The notes below the pieces were generated by a model. It searched no databases. It saw only the letters and a list, made by a program, of their open reading frames with translations, and was not told the DNA's origin. Source: JANPIX01 sp031425195 (lineage in GTDB: Bacteria > Pseudomonadota > Alphaproteobacteria > Rhodobacterales > Rhodobacteraceae). Taken from it: a stretch of 58,421 nt of DNA. Within the stretch, counting starts at the first letter, position 1. Each line of letters opens with the position of its first letter. Position numbers and translations under genes: made by a program. This document shows, in pieces, positions 25,794 to 35,250 of the stretch. The stretch is taken from NCBI GenBank assembly GCA_031425195.1, contig JANPIX010000031.1:1-58421 (forward strand), given 5' to 3'.

Positions 25794-26729
25794 TCAGTAG
25801 GTCACCACCACTACGACAGTATCTGTATAGCGGCCAACGACTGCCGTCTGGTTGGCAAAGATGCGCCCGTAAACGGTCAGACTTTGACTGCGCCCAGTGC
25901 CAACGCCGGTGGAGACGTCCAGAACGCCTGTTCCCCAGGACAGCAGACGCAACGCATCGCGATAGACGCCATAGCCAAGCCGGTTTGACCCGTTTGCCAT
26001 ACGTCGGCCGGTGGCCCCCGTATTGACAGGTTGCAAGCCCGAGGTCAGGCCGACAGAATAGGCAGCAAGCAGACTGCAGGTGACCGAGATGGTTGCAGTT
26101 GTGTTTACCGCAGCCGCCACAGCCTGACTGATGATGCCGAAATCCAGATTGGTGACGCTGACGGTGCAACTGTCCCCGATCAATGCGGCAACACTGAAGG
26201 AACTTACCGCGCCGGATTGATTGCACCGCTTGGTGCCATAGGTGATTTGCACGTCCGACCCCGCGTCGAACACTGATCTGTAACTTCCCTTGCGCGTCAC
26301 AGCACCGCTTGACGTCACCTCGGCATAAAGTGTGGGCGCGACAGTGGCGCGGCCCTTGGCGTCAAGCCTGATCTTGTATTCCACCACTTCCCACGGGCGC
26401 CCGCCACCGCTCAGGCTGTTGCGTGTGGTCAACTGATATTCAAGCAGGGCAGCGCCGCCGCCTGTCATCTGGCGGGGAGCGCGACCTGCAGCTTGTCCCC
26501 CGCTGCCGGAACCTATGCCGACACAGGCGTGAACCATCGCCCCCGGCCTGCCGCCCGAACAGGTGATCGTGACAGGGCCGCTGGTTCGTTCCCTGCGTCC
26601 ATCCACAACCGAGATCGAACCGAAATTCAGCGAGGCAATGTCGGCTTCGCAGGTCAGTTCGGCCTGTGCGGGGCGGGGCAGGAATGCGCCAACCAGAAGT
26701 CCCGCGATCAGAAAGATGCGCCAGATCAT
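25794..26729 (-). CDS. spore coat U domain protein, two domains (candidate pilus tip subunit)
   Basis: A 311-residue exported protein. The start at 26729 overlaps the usher stop (ATGA) and gives a good signal peptide (MIWRIFLIAGLLVGAFL then ending PAQA). Two spore-coat-U domains follow: the first begins ELTCEADIASLNFGSISV, the second GDSCTVSVTNLDFGIISQ. Each keeps the paired Cys, and the protein ends with the beta-strand TDTVVVVVTY typical of these subunits. In Csu-type archaic pili the two-domain subunit encoded last acts as the tip adhesin, so I infer the same role. It converges on dhaL. Confidence 0.78.
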   Translation of the reverse strand: MIWRIFLIAGLLVGAFLPRPAQAELTCEADIASLNFGSISVVDGRRERTSGPVTITCSGGRPGAMVHACVGIGSGSGGQAAGRAPRQMTGGGAALLEYQLTTRNSLSGGGRPWEVVEYKIRLDAKGRATVAPTLYAEVTSSGAVTRKGSYRSVFDAGSDVQITYGTKRCNQSGAVSSFSVAALIGDSCTVSVTNLDFGIISQAVAAAVNTTATISVTCSLLAAYSVGLTSGLQPVNTGATGRRMANGSNRLGYGVYRDALRLLSWGTGVLDVSTGVGTGRSQSLTVYGRIFANQTAVVGRYTDTVVVVVTY

Positions 26730-29167
26730 TTGCACTGCACCCCGTCGATAAAAGATTGCTCGCCCTTGTGTTCGGCATAGGTGAATTCTGCCCGGCACTC
26801 GCCCGTGGTTGTCCGCACGACAATCCGGTTCTGGGCTGACAGCCCTTCAATCCAGACTTCGCCATCGAAACCCACGGGGAAACTGTTCTTTTCACCCTTC
26901 AGGAACACTTCGGCCCCGGCTTCGACAAATGCCCCAGCGGCATCCCGCAAAACAACCAGCGCCGCGCTGTCAGCCGTGCCGCCAAAATCGAGCGTCACGC
27001 CGGAATTTCGCGCCGGAACCACATCCATCGCGGTTGCCGTGATTGCGGCATCAAGCGGCAGGTCGAGCGGGTCGATCGACACGCGATTCAACCGATAAGA
27101 CCGCAAGTCTGCAACCATTGCGCGGCCGAACATGCCGGTTCGCGCCACTTCGCGGTTGTTCAGGCTGACTGCCACGCCGGGCAAACCCAGTTTCACAATG
27201 GCAAAGCCGTCTTCAACCCTGTTGCCCGCAAAAACACCGCCGCCTGCAAGCACCAAGGCACCTTCGAACGCTGCGCTGCCGCTGGCGCGGCCGGACCCTT
27301 CACGCAGGTTCAGGTCGGCCCGGCCAAAGGCGGTCTGGTAGGTGACCCCCAGACCCGCAGTGCGCGGCGAAAGGTCAAGCCGATAGCCCAGACTTCCGGG
27401 CAGACGGTCAGCGGTGCGCGACAGGCTGGCGATGGCCTCGGTCCGGCCTAGTTGGTCGCGCTGCACAGTGGCGGTTGCATGGCTGGCTTCGCCCAGCGGC
27501 ATCGAGATACCAAATGAAATGCCATATCCGCCGTCCCCGGCGATGTCCTGAAACGCATTGATCCGCAAATACGCCGACTGCCAGCCCAACGGCTGCACGT
27601 AAGATGCCGAAACGATGGTGTTGGTCATGCTTGCCCTTTCAGAGTTGATCAGGTTCAGGCCAAAGCTGCCGCCATTTCCCAGATCTGGAAAGGTTACCGA
27701 AAGCGCGTCCTGCGCGTGGTACGATTCAAGCGAAAAGACGCCCCTGCGATCGGGGTTTGACAGATCGCGCGCTGTCAGAGTTGCCAGATCACTGTAATCC
27801 CCAAAGGTTCGCCTGCTGCTCGCGCTGATCCCCAGCCCGGCGATTTCGGTCCGCACGGCACCAAACATGAAACCGCCGCTGGCCCTGCCCTCAACGCTCA
27901 TTCCGGTTGCCAAGGTCACCTCGGCGCGGTTGAACAGGATTGTATCCACCCCAAGGCCCGCCATCCGCATGTGTTCGAACATCTCGGCATGGCCGCTGAC
28001 TGTCAGGTGGTCGGAGAGGCCATAGCGCAGGCTGATCGACGCAGCCGTGGACGCGCCGTATCCATCGCCTGTGTCCTCAAAGGTTGCTCGCGGTTGACCC
28101 GCCTCCACTGAAAAATCGAGCGTTCCTTTTGCCAGCAAGTTTTGAGTGGCAAAAAACGGAACCATGCGGGTCTGTTCGTTGCCGCCCGCATCGCGGAGGA
28201 CAAAGATCGCCTCGCCGCTGCTGGTGATCATTGGGACGTTTGTCAGATTGAAAGGCCCCTGCCCGACTGCGCCGGAATACGCGCGCACATTGTCCACATA
28301 GACGTCAATGCTGGACGGCACCAATGCAGTCCCCGAATAAGATAAAAGCGGTGTGGACACGACGTCATCGCGCAACGAAAAGTCGCGCCGGATCTGTATC
28401 CCGCCCAACCGCACAGGCCGCGACCAAGCCAGCCCGGACGTGGTGACATCACCCAATGTCAGTGTCATCATCCTGCTTGGGCTGGACACGGTGAAGTAGG
28501 TGTCAAAGCGGGTAAACTCTGACGCTCCGTTGCCGCCAATGGCGATTGCCCCTGTATTCGTCAACACGCCAAGTGGCGTATAGGCACGCAGGTCAAGGGC
28601 AGCGTATGCATCTTTGGGTTTGAACCCGTCGCCAAAAAGGTCATCGCCCAGATTGGCAGTGACGCGGTAGTTCAGAACGACACCGTAGCCGGTTTGCGTT
28701 TCGGGCAGATCCCGTTGCGGCAAGGCGGAAATCTCTACCGGGATCAGGATCGCTGCGGCGGCAGTGATATGCAGTGTCTGGGCATCAGCGTCATAGTCAA
28801 AGGCAAGGCCCGGAATGTCATCCAGAAATACCGTTCGGCCCAGACTGCGGGGAACGGCGATGCCAATGCCTTCCAGTTCATCCCGCTGCGCCGACATGCG
28901 TGACGACGCGGCCGACAGGGCGAATTCCGCGATCAGCCCGATCTCGCGCCCGTTGATCGACACCAGCAGGTACAACGCCTCGTCCGCGTCTGGATCATAG
29001 GTTTCAACGTTATCGAACGGGTCTGCCACGTTATCCGCTGTCTGAGCGTACAGGGTCAGCGGCATCGCAGCCCCGACAAGACAAAGCCCGGCAAGCAAGG
29101 CGTTGGTTCGGGCCGGGTGTTGCAGCCTCGTGCCTCCGTCAGGATGCGAAGGGCGGCGCGGTGACAC
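26726..29167 (-). CDS. outer-membrane usher of an archaic chaperone-usher pilus
   Basis: An 813-residue usher (FimD/PapC/CsuD family). The usher N-terminal domain reads YLLVSINGREIGLIAEFALS, followed by the beta-barrel and plug region with VRLGGIQIRRDFSLRDD and NVPMITSSGEAIFVLRDAGG. The C-terminal domain has AGAEVFLKGEKNSFPVGFDG and ends with a Cys-containing strand. The usher accepts chaperone-bound subunits in the periplasm and secretes them as a growing fibre. The first codon at 29167 is GTG with a poor ribosome binding site. A start a little downstream near GGAGGCACGAGG is possible; it would still leave a signal peptide ending near LTLYAQ. Confidence 0.88.
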   Translation of the reverse strand: MSPRRPSHPDGGTRLQHPARTNALLAGLCLVGAAMPLTLYAQTADNVADPFDNVETYDPDADEALYLLVSINGREIGLIAEFALSAASSRMSAQRDELEGIGIAVPRSLGRTVFLDDIPGLAFDYDADAQTLHITAAAAILIPVEISALPQRDLPETQTGYGVVLNYRVTANLGDDLFGDGFKPKDAYAALDLRAYTPLGVLTNTGAIAIGGNGASEFTRFDTYFTVSSPSRMMTLTLGDVTTSGLAWSRPVRLGGIQIRRDFSLRDDVVSTPLLSYSGTALVPSSIDVYVDNVRAYSGAVGQGPFNLTNVPMITSSGEAIFVLRDAGGNEQTRMVPFFATQNLLAKGTLDFSVEAGQPRATFEDTGDGYGASTAASISLRYGLSDHLTVSGHAEMFEHMRMAGLGVDTILFNRAEVTLATGMSVEGRASGGFMFGAVRTEIAGLGISASSRRTFGDYSDLATLTARDLSNPDRRGVFSLESYHAQDALSVTFPDLGNGGSFGLNLINSERASMTNTIVSASYVQPLGWQSAYLRINAFQDIAGDGGYGISFGISMPLGEASHATATVQRDQLGRTEAIASLSRTADRLPGSLGYRLDLSPRTAGLGVTYQTAFGRADLNLREGSGRASGSAAFEGALVLAGGGVFAGNRVEDGFAIVKLGLPGVAVSLNNREVARTGMFGRAMVADLRSYRLNRVSIDPLDLPLDAAITATAMDVVPARNSGVTLDFGGTADSAALVVLRDAAGAFVEAGAEVFLKGEKNSFPVGFDGEVWIEGLSAQNRIVVRTTTGECRAEFTYAEHKGEQSFIDGVQCK

Positions 29168-29188
29168 GCTGCCCGCAGTTCGGCGGCT

Positions 29189-29632
29189 TCAGCCTTGCGC
29201 CCCAAAACACAGGGGCACGGAATGGCGAACAGTGAATTTCACCACCTGATTTTCCTGGCTTTTGCCCGGCAATTGATCCACCAGAACGCGGTAGCATTCC
29301 TGCCCCTGAACCGCTGTCGTGATGGTACGAACCAGCCGGATCGTCAGTTCCTGATCCGGTTGCATCCGCAAGGCAGGGGGGCTTGCCACCACATCACGCG
29401 TGGCGACAAGTTTGTTCTGACCCCCGTCGCGCAGCCAACGCACAACACGGACCTGCCCGAATGTTGCCCCCGGCCCGCCGGCCTTGACCGTCAGGGTTGC
29501 AACCTGATTTCCAACCGGCACGTTGATCGAGGTTGGCGAAACAGTGAAGTCATTGGCATTGGCGGCCCCCGAAAGGGCGAAAGCCAGTCCCAGAACCGCA
29601 GCGCCAAGGCGCAGGTTTTCGCAGGCAGACAT
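29189..29632 (-). CDS. periplasmic pilus chaperone, N-terminal domain only
   Basis: A 147-residue exported protein matching only the first immunoglobulin-like domain of PapD/CsuC chaperones. The start at 29632 follows GGAGG by eight bases. A signal peptide ends near GAANA. The G1-like strand reads QVVKFTVRHSVPLCFG, and an Arg suitable for anchoring subunit C-termini lies in FGQVRVVRWLRDG. Standard chaperones have about 230 residues in two domains; here the gene stops after the first. The usher begins 22 bases later, so there is no room for a second domain. A short chaperone is therefore genuine at this locus, although a past deletion cannot be excluded. Confidence 0.75.
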   Translation of the reverse strand: MSACENLRLGAAVLGLAFALSGAANANDFTVSPTSINVPVGNQVATLTVKAGGPGATFGQVRVVRWLRDGGQNKLVATRDVVASPPALRMQPDQELTIRLVRTITTAVQGQECYRVLVDQLPGKSQENQVVKFTVRHSVPLCFGAQG

Positions 29633-29652
29633 GTCAGACACCTCCGGCAGGG

Positions 29653-30159
29653 TTACGGGCCATAGCTCGCGGTCAGGATGACCGTGTCACTGTATGAACC
29701 CATTGGGTAAGACGTGCTGGGTTGGATCTTGCCGTAAAGCGTCGTGTTATAGGTGTTTGTCGTGCCAACCCTGACCAGCGTGACAGCACCTTGGGTTGCG
29801 ATGTCCGCGCCACCTGTTTCCAGCACGTGGAGCGTATAGGGCACGACGTTCAGCCCCGAGGCCAGGTTCCGCTGCGTCGTTGGCGGGGCTGGGTTTGCCC
29901 CCATCCCCACAAGGATCGTCGTGACCGTCGAAGGGCCATTGCAGACGAGCGTGACCACGGACGAGGCATTGGTAACGGCAACTGTGCTTACGTTGCCAAA
30001 CGCCATCGGCGCGGCAGACAGCGTGCAGGTCCGCGTCACCTCGGCAGACACACCCATGTTACCTGTTGCCGTCTGGGCGTTGGCCGCGGTCGATAAAATC
30101 ATGACCGATCCTGCGACAAGCGCAGGTGTCAATTTCCATACCATTTGTTGTAAATCCAT
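29653..30159 (-). CDS. spore coat U domain protein (candidate major pilin)
   Basis: A 168-residue exported single-domain subunit. The start at 30159 gives a clean signal peptide ending in TAANAQ; an upstream frame to 30228 adds residues that do not look like a leader. The domain shows the spore-coat-U pattern EVTRTCTLSAAPMAFGNVST, a second Cys in VTLVCNGPSTV, and the final strand SYSDTVILTASYGP. It is the first gene of the pilin-chaperone-usher-tip operon and probably the shaft subunit, donating a strand to its neighbour in the fibre. Confidence 0.8.
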   Translation of the reverse strand: MDLQQMVWKLTPALVAGSVMILSTAANAQTATGNMGVSAEVTRTCTLSAAPMAFGNVSTVAVTNASSVVTLVCNGPSTVTTILVGMGANPAPPTTQRNLASGLNVVPYTLHVLETGGADIATQGAVTLVRVGTTNTYNTTLYGKIQPSTSYPMGSYSDTVILTASYGP

Positions 30160-30541
30160 GTTTCGGGACCCGCCGCCCCAAATGCAGCCCACCAATAGGG
30201 CAGGCTGGCCAACAGATACTCCAAACAACTCAAGATTGATACCTCAGACAGGCACTTTACGTAAAGGTTAACGCCACGTAATCGCACAGCTGCAGCAGAA
30301 AGGTCAATTCTGACATGGCCTTGAAGGCGGATGCCCTCGAAACCCTGTTGTTCGCACACGTCTGTTCCACATTTGCCGGGCGATATGAACGCTTGCCGGA
30401 CCGGGCGGAAAAGTGAACAAATCTTCAAGACGACAGGGGCGACAAGTTCCCTATCGCCCTGGATTGTGCGCAGTATTCATGGGCCGGCGGCCAACGCCCG
30501 ACACGCCGGTCAGAAAACAAGAACGACGTACAGGATTCGAC
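30160..30541. promoter_or_regulatory. divergent region between pilus operon and sulfotransferase
   Basis: This 382-base gap contains the perfect 12-base palindrome CTTTACGTAAAG at 30255-30266, about 100 bases before the pilin start. It is a candidate operator. Open frame of the sulfotransferase continues upstream from 30542 to 30413 but carries no homology-like pattern and no better ribosome binding site. Nothing else is recognisable. Confidence 0.4.
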
Positions 30542-31876
30542 GTGCAATCTGCTGAACACCTGGAAGATTCGGCCCATAAGCGGGATATACTTGTCGTTCT
30601 TGGGCCACATCGCAGCGGCACCTCTGCGTTGACAGGTGTGCTCAGCATGTTGGGAACAAGTTTGCCCAAACATCTGATGCCTGCCAACACTGGCAATGCA
30701 GCAGGATACTTCGAATCGTCCCGGATCAAAGTATTCAACGACCGTCTGCTCGCCGAGATCGGATCAAGCTGGCATGATATTTCGCCACTTGATCTGACGG
30801 TCATGCCATCTGCGGTGTGGGACAGTTTTCTTGAACAGGGCATTGACCTTTTGAAGGCAGAATTTGGCGATGCGGGCACCCCGCTTCTCAAGGACCCCCG
30901 GATATGCCGCCTTGTCGATTTCTGGCGCGTGGTTTTCGACCGTTGCGGTTATCGTCCGATTTACGTCCTGACCTACCGCAATCCTTTGGAAACTGCATCG
31001 TCGCTTGCCGCAAGGCACCCGATGTCTGTTGAGGTGGGCCTGTTGGTCTGGCTGCGACATGTTCTCGACGCCGAGGCGGCAACGCGAAACACGCCGCGCG
31101 CCATCACCAACTACCTTAAGATCTTGACTGACTGGCGTTCACAGGTGGCGAATATTCAGGCCGCCACTGCGTTTCGCTTCCCAGACACGACGACGGCGAC
31201 CGAGCAGGATATCGACAGGTTTCTGGACTTCGGCCTGCGCCATCAGTCCCATCAAGGGGAAGATGTGCACCGGTCGCCGCAGGTTTCCGATCTTGTGCGC
31301 GAGGCTTTTACACTTCTTGAAGGTGCTGCCGATGGACTGACGGCCCGGGATCACACCAAGCTGGACGTTTTGCGAGAACGACTGGACGTGGCGGCCGCGA
31401 CGATCGGGCCCTTTTTGCAGGCGCTTGGCCGCGAAAATGCCAGTCGCAAGTCGCTCGAAGCGCGGGTGGTCGAACTTGAACAGGACAACGCACAAATCAA
31501 CGAGCACCGCAGCAGCCTGTTGGCCGATCTTGATCGGATGCACATTGAAAGTGCGCGCGACAGGGCGGCGGAAAAACAGCAGTTCGACCTGGAACTCGAA
31601 AGCCGTAACAGCGTGATTCTGACGCTCGAAGCGAGCGCGCAGAACAGTCTGGCCGATAACGCCCAAATCAGTGCCATGCTTCTTGAGGCGAGCTTCAAAT
31701 TAGAAGAGGAAGGCGCCCGGAGACTTAAACATGAACAGCGAACCGCGAAAAAGAAAAGCGCTAAACGATTGCCGAAGAACAGTGCGCGGGTTCCTGTTGC
31801 AGACACAAGAACGGCACCATGGCCGATCACTCGACGCTTGCGCCGCTTTTTCGGTCTGGTTCGCAAATCGCCCTAA
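30542..31876 (+). CDS. sulfotransferase-like protein with coiled-coil tail
   Basis: About 444 residues. I place the start at GTG 30542 because AGGA lies six bases upstream and the PAPS-binding P-loop GPHRSGTSALTGVL then sits about 20 residues in, as in the family; earlier starts at 30413 (GTG) and 30479 (ATG) are possible. YVLTYRNPLETASSL matches the 3'-phosphate-binding region. Residues about 290-420 are rich in Glu, Gln, Leu and Lys heptads, predicting a coiled coil, and the end is strongly basic (KKKSAKRLPKN). The enzyme may sulfate a surface glycan or lipid, while the tail may place it in a complex. It ends four bases inside the convergent glycosyltransferase fusion gene. Confidence 0.72.
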   Translation: MQSAEHLEDSAHKRDILVVLGPHRSGTSALTGVLSMLGTSLPKHLMPANTGNAAGYFESSRIKVFNDRLLAEIGSSWHDISPLDLTVMPSAVWDSFLEQGIDLLKAEFGDAGTPLLKDPRICRLVDFWRVVFDRCGYRPIYVLTYRNPLETASSLAARHPMSVEVGLLVWLRHVLDAEAATRNTPRAITNYLKILTDWRSQVANIQAATAFRFPDTTTATEQDIDRFLDFGLRHQSHQGEDVHRSPQVSDLVREAFTLLEGAADGLTARDHTKLDVLRERLDVAAATIGPFLQALGRENASRKSLEARVVELEQDNAQINEHRSSLLADLDRMHIESARDRAAEKQQFDLELESRNSVILTLEASAQNSLADNAQISAMLLEASFKLEEEGARRLKHEQRTAKKKSAKRLPKNSARVPVADTRTAPWPITRRLRRFFGLVRKSP

Positions 31877-34800
31877 TCTGTCAGCGAAAACAACCTTTCT
31901 GTCCGGTCAAGCGACCACCTGCGTTCCGCTCGCTCGGCAAAGTTGTCAATCTTTTCTCCGAAAACGACTTGGCATTGATTTCCAATGGCGCGCGATATCA
32001 GCAGATCGTCTTTCGCATAGAAATTGCTTGGCGCAAGAACCGTTTTTTTCGTCCCAGATTTCTGGAAGGCCGCCAGATACATCTGACTTCCCACTGGTCC
32101 GACAATGTGAGCGGCCTGTGCCGCAATACGGATCTGTTCGTCAAGCGGCAGTGTTTCAGGATGAATGATTTCAAATCCCTGCCGCTCAAGAATGCTTTCA
32201 ACCTCGGCTTCGTTGGACAAGGGCCGTTCCGAAATCAGGGAACGTGACAGATATATCTTGCGAGTTGGCGTTGTGATTGAGATTGCATCCGAAATACGCC
32301 CCCACACCCTGCCCTGTCGCGCCGATATCCAGCGATGCGAACGAAGTGACGGGTCCGCGATCCAAAGACGCTCGACTGTCACACCGTTGATCGGGACATG
32401 CACGATACGGTCTTCTGCGATACCTGCCAACTCAAGAAAACGTTTCTGAAATTCGAGCAGCCGGGATTCAAAAACCAGCAATGGCATCTTGCTGAACAAA
32501 TCTGGATGCTCAAGCATTGCCCAAGCACGCGACAATCCTTCCAGCAGGGTATGCCCGAAATGGGGCTGAAGACTGCCCAGAAGGTAATGGTCGCCCATAA
32601 GGGTTTGGGGCGAAATGCCAGTTTCCAAACGCCAGCGATCATCCCCAATGGCTGTGAGCATATTTCTGGGCAACAACCGCTCGCCGTTCCACACGCCGTA
32701 TGACGCGTCGCAAAGTGTCCCGTCCTGTGACAGCACCATCTGGCCATTCTCGTAGCCGTCAACAAAAGTCTTGGAAATTGTGCCGCCAAAGCAGGCCGCG
32801 TCATGCAGTTTGGTCAAACCAACCGATGCCGTCCATTCCTGTTGCATCCATCTCCGCGGCACCCAGTTCTGAAGAGAAACGCCGTTGAGAAGACGATCTG
32901 TCTGCATATCCTCGGGGTTTTCCGACGCCGCAGTCGTGTCGGATGGGACAAATGCAAATGGATCAGTCAGTTCTGTAATCCGCTCCAGTTCAGCCCGGGT
33001 ATCGCCGCATGCCGATTTCAGCGCCTCAAGGTCGGCAACGTCCGGGATCGACGCGTGCCCGACCTCTTGACCCTTGCGTACCGAAGCACTGACAACGCGC
33101 AGCCCTCCATTACCTGTCGGGGCATAGCGCGGGCCTGCACCATGGCTGAACATCCGTGAAAAGGGTCCGTCGCGCATCGAAAACTGTTCTTCCAAGATCG
33201 GCATCCACGCAACGTCATGGGCGCGCAATGCAAAGTTCAGGCTGAGTTGATCGCGCTTGCTGTGAGCCTGTATTTCGGACCACCAAAGATCGGTGGCCTT
33301 CCTCACACGCGGATCGGTCATGTCGAAAATCATGAAGTTGCTTTCGATCAGCCTTTCGCGGGCGAGATCCGGATCAATGCGTGCATACTTCTCTATCTGG
33401 GCGCGAATGATGTCCGGGTCATCCAGATTGGCACGGATGGCTGCTTCTGCCTCTTCCTGAACGCTTGAACGAACAGGATGGGGAATGGCGGCGATACTGA
33501 AGCCCCGGTCTTTCATCGTTGAAATCAGGGTATTGATGGGGGCCGTCAGTTGCAGGTTGCCATCGATCCAGATGATCGTGTCATAATCAGGCAGCAGATG
33601 GATCAGGTTCGTTTTTACGAACCGCGCGACGCGCCGCATGTCGGGGTGATCGTATGACACCACGCAGATGTCATACAGGCCATAACCATCCAGAAGCGGA
33701 TCATTGGTGAAACAGATGTAATCAATATCGTCCGAAAGGCTTTCATGAATGATCAATGGTTCAAAACCGCCGGTGACGGCAGTCACCATCGCCGTGCGCC
33801 GCTTCGGCCGCGAGGCCCGTGCACTGACAATGGCGTCAATGTCGATCCGCTTGGAAGCCCAGACCGGTGACGCTCGGTTTTGTGGATAATAATGCCTCAA
33901 ATCAAAGGCCACATCGACGAAAGGCATCGCAATCGAATAACCAAGAGCCTTGGGGACATGGCCGACCAAACGCTCCACGGCGTGGGCGACGGTTTTATCC
34001 TTCTGGCCCAGTTCAGCATCGAAATCGTCATAGGCAAATGAATGGTCAAGCAACGGCGCAATGGCCATGCTGCGAACCCAGAAGAATGAGCCTGCGGGGA
34101 AATCGGGCACATCTTCGGGATCGACTTGCGCCACACCCAAACGGTCACACAGAAGCGCGATAGTCTTCAGGTTCTGGCCCCAGGAAGGCTGGTCACGCAA
34201 CTTGCCGAAATAGGGCGGAAACACACCGCCTGTCTCAGGCGTCGTGGCGAAATGGTTGATGATCTGGTTGACGATGTTCTGGTTGCCGCAGGCATGATGC
34301 AGCAGATAACGCCGCCACGCGGACTGGCCGGGGTTGTGCAGGGACTGCTTGGAATGAATGTGCAGCAGCAGATCGTATTGCAGCAGTTCAGGGCCAAAAC
34401 CTGCAAGCATCGGCGCAATGTCACGGCCAACATTCTTGAACGCCCGCACGACAAGGTTGCGGCATCCCTTCAGATCACGGCGCGCGCGGGCAAAGATATC
34501 ATCAATGTCATAGACATCTTCAGGAACGGAAATGAACACATCATAGGGGCAGGTTATATTGGAAACGTTGCCAGACATTTCTTCAAGCAGGCTGTCGTAA
34601 AAGATGTGCATATGAACAGCGATGCTCAGGTTGAAGCCTTCTGTGATCGGCGTTATTGTGTCAGCCTCGATGACAAATGACGTTTGCGAACTGTATTCCG
34701 ACGGGCTAAAACGCCGGAAAAGGCTGTTCGCCATCTGCTGCCCGTTATTGGGCTGAATACCTTGCAAGGACCCCTTGGAAAGGAAGTGGCGAAAGGCGGT

Positions 34801-35250
34801 ACGATCACTGCCTATCAGATGTGCGTATCTGCTGGCATACCAGACCGCATCCAGATTTTTGATCAGATCGGCTTTGCGATTCGGGCTCCGTCTTTCATAT
34901 CGACCGCTTTTTCGATAATGTTCCAGCGGTTCGATACCGGCTTTGACGACATCCTTGTATCTCTCCCGATACCAGGTGTGATCAAAGGTCAAATCATGTT
35001 CGGCAATCAGCTTCGCGATGGGCAATTCTTCAAGCGCGGTTTCCCAAGCTGCTGGTGGCAGATCCTCTGCCGCCAATGCCTGATGCGGTATCCGCCCCAG
35101 TCTGCTGCCGATCAGGATATAATGATCCAACGCGTCTGCCTTGGCATTGAGCAAACCGGCTGCGGCCACGTCTGGATATCTTGAACCGTAGTATTTCGGA
35201 TCGAACAAACCTGATTCGACGATTCTTCGTTTAAGTTCCCTACGGTCCAT
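31873..35250 (-). CDS. three-part glycan synthesis protein: RgpF-like, DUF616 and GT61 domains
   Basis: An 1125-residue fusion. Residues 16-170 carry three short repeats (FDPKYYGSRYPDVAAAG; WYRERYKDVVKAG; WYASRYAHLIGS) seen in rhamnan-synthesis proteins. Residues about 205-460 are RgpF-like, with NVGRDIAPMLAGFG and LLLHIHSKQS. Residues about 488-720 resemble DUF616 (TOD1-like), with MVTAVTGGFEPL, DYDTIIWIDGNLQLT and SKRDQLSLNFAL. Residues about 800-1125 resemble GT61 (DUF563), with LQPHFGHTLLEGLSRAW, KIYLSRSLISERPLS and HIVGPVGSQMYLAAF. It probably performs several transfer steps on one polysaccharide. No good ribosome binding site precedes the ATG. The stop codon interlocks with that of the sulfotransferase. 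Confidence 0.78.
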   Translation of the reverse strand: MDRRELKRRIVESGLFDPKYYGSRYPDVAAAGLLNAKADALDHYILIGSRLGRIPHQALAAEDLPPAAWETALEELPIAKLIAEHDLTFDHTWYRERYKDVVKAGIEPLEHYRKSGRYERRSPNRKADLIKNLDAVWYASRYAHLIGSDRTAFRHFLSKGSLQGIQPNNGQQMANSLFRRFSPSEYSSQTSFVIEADTITPITEGFNLSIAVHMHIFYDSLLEEMSGNVSNITCPYDVFISVPEDVYDIDDIFARARRDLKGCRNLVVRAFKNVGRDIAPMLAGFGPELLQYDLLLHIHSKQSLHNPGQSAWRRYLLHHACGNQNIVNQIINHFATTPETGGVFPPYFGKLRDQPSWGQNLKTIALLCDRLGVAQVDPEDVPDFPAGSFFWVRSMAIAPLLDHSFAYDDFDAELGQKDKTVAHAVERLVGHVPKALGYSIAMPFVDVAFDLRHYYPQNRASPVWASKRIDIDAIVSARASRPKRRTAMVTAVTGGFEPLIIHESLSDDIDYICFTNDPLLDGYGLYDICVVSYDHPDMRRVARFVKTNLIHLLPDYDTIIWIDGNLQLTAPINTLISTMKDRGFSIAAIPHPVRSSVQEEAEAAIRANLDDPDIIRAQIEKYARIDPDLARERLIESNFMIFDMTDPRVRKATDLWWSEIQAHSKRDQLSLNFALRAHDVAWMPILEEQFSMRDGPFSRMFSHGAGPRYAPTGNGGLRVVSASVRKGQEVGHASIPDVADLEALKSACGDTRAELERITELTDPFAFVPSDTTAASENPEDMQTDRLLNGVSLQNWVPRRWMQQEWTASVGLTKLHDAACFGGTISKTFVDGYENGQMVLSQDGTLCDASYGVWNGERLLPRNMLTAIGDDRWRLETGISPQTLMGDHYLLGSLQPHFGHTLLEGLSRAWAMLEHPDLFSKMPLLVFESRLLEFQKRFLELAGIAEDRIVHVPINGVTVERLWIADPSLRSHRWISARQGRVWGRISDAISITTPTRKIYLSRSLISERPLSNEAEVESILERQGFEIIHPETLPLDEQIRIAAQAAHIVGPVGSQMYLAAFQKSGTKKTVLAPSNFYAKDDLLISRAIGNQCQVVFGEKIDNFAERAERRWSLDRTERLFSLTD

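Noticed and set aside
29160..29190. Frameshift hiding the second chaperone domain
   Set aside because: Only 22 bases separate the chaperone stop from the usher start, so no other frame can hold about 90 residues.
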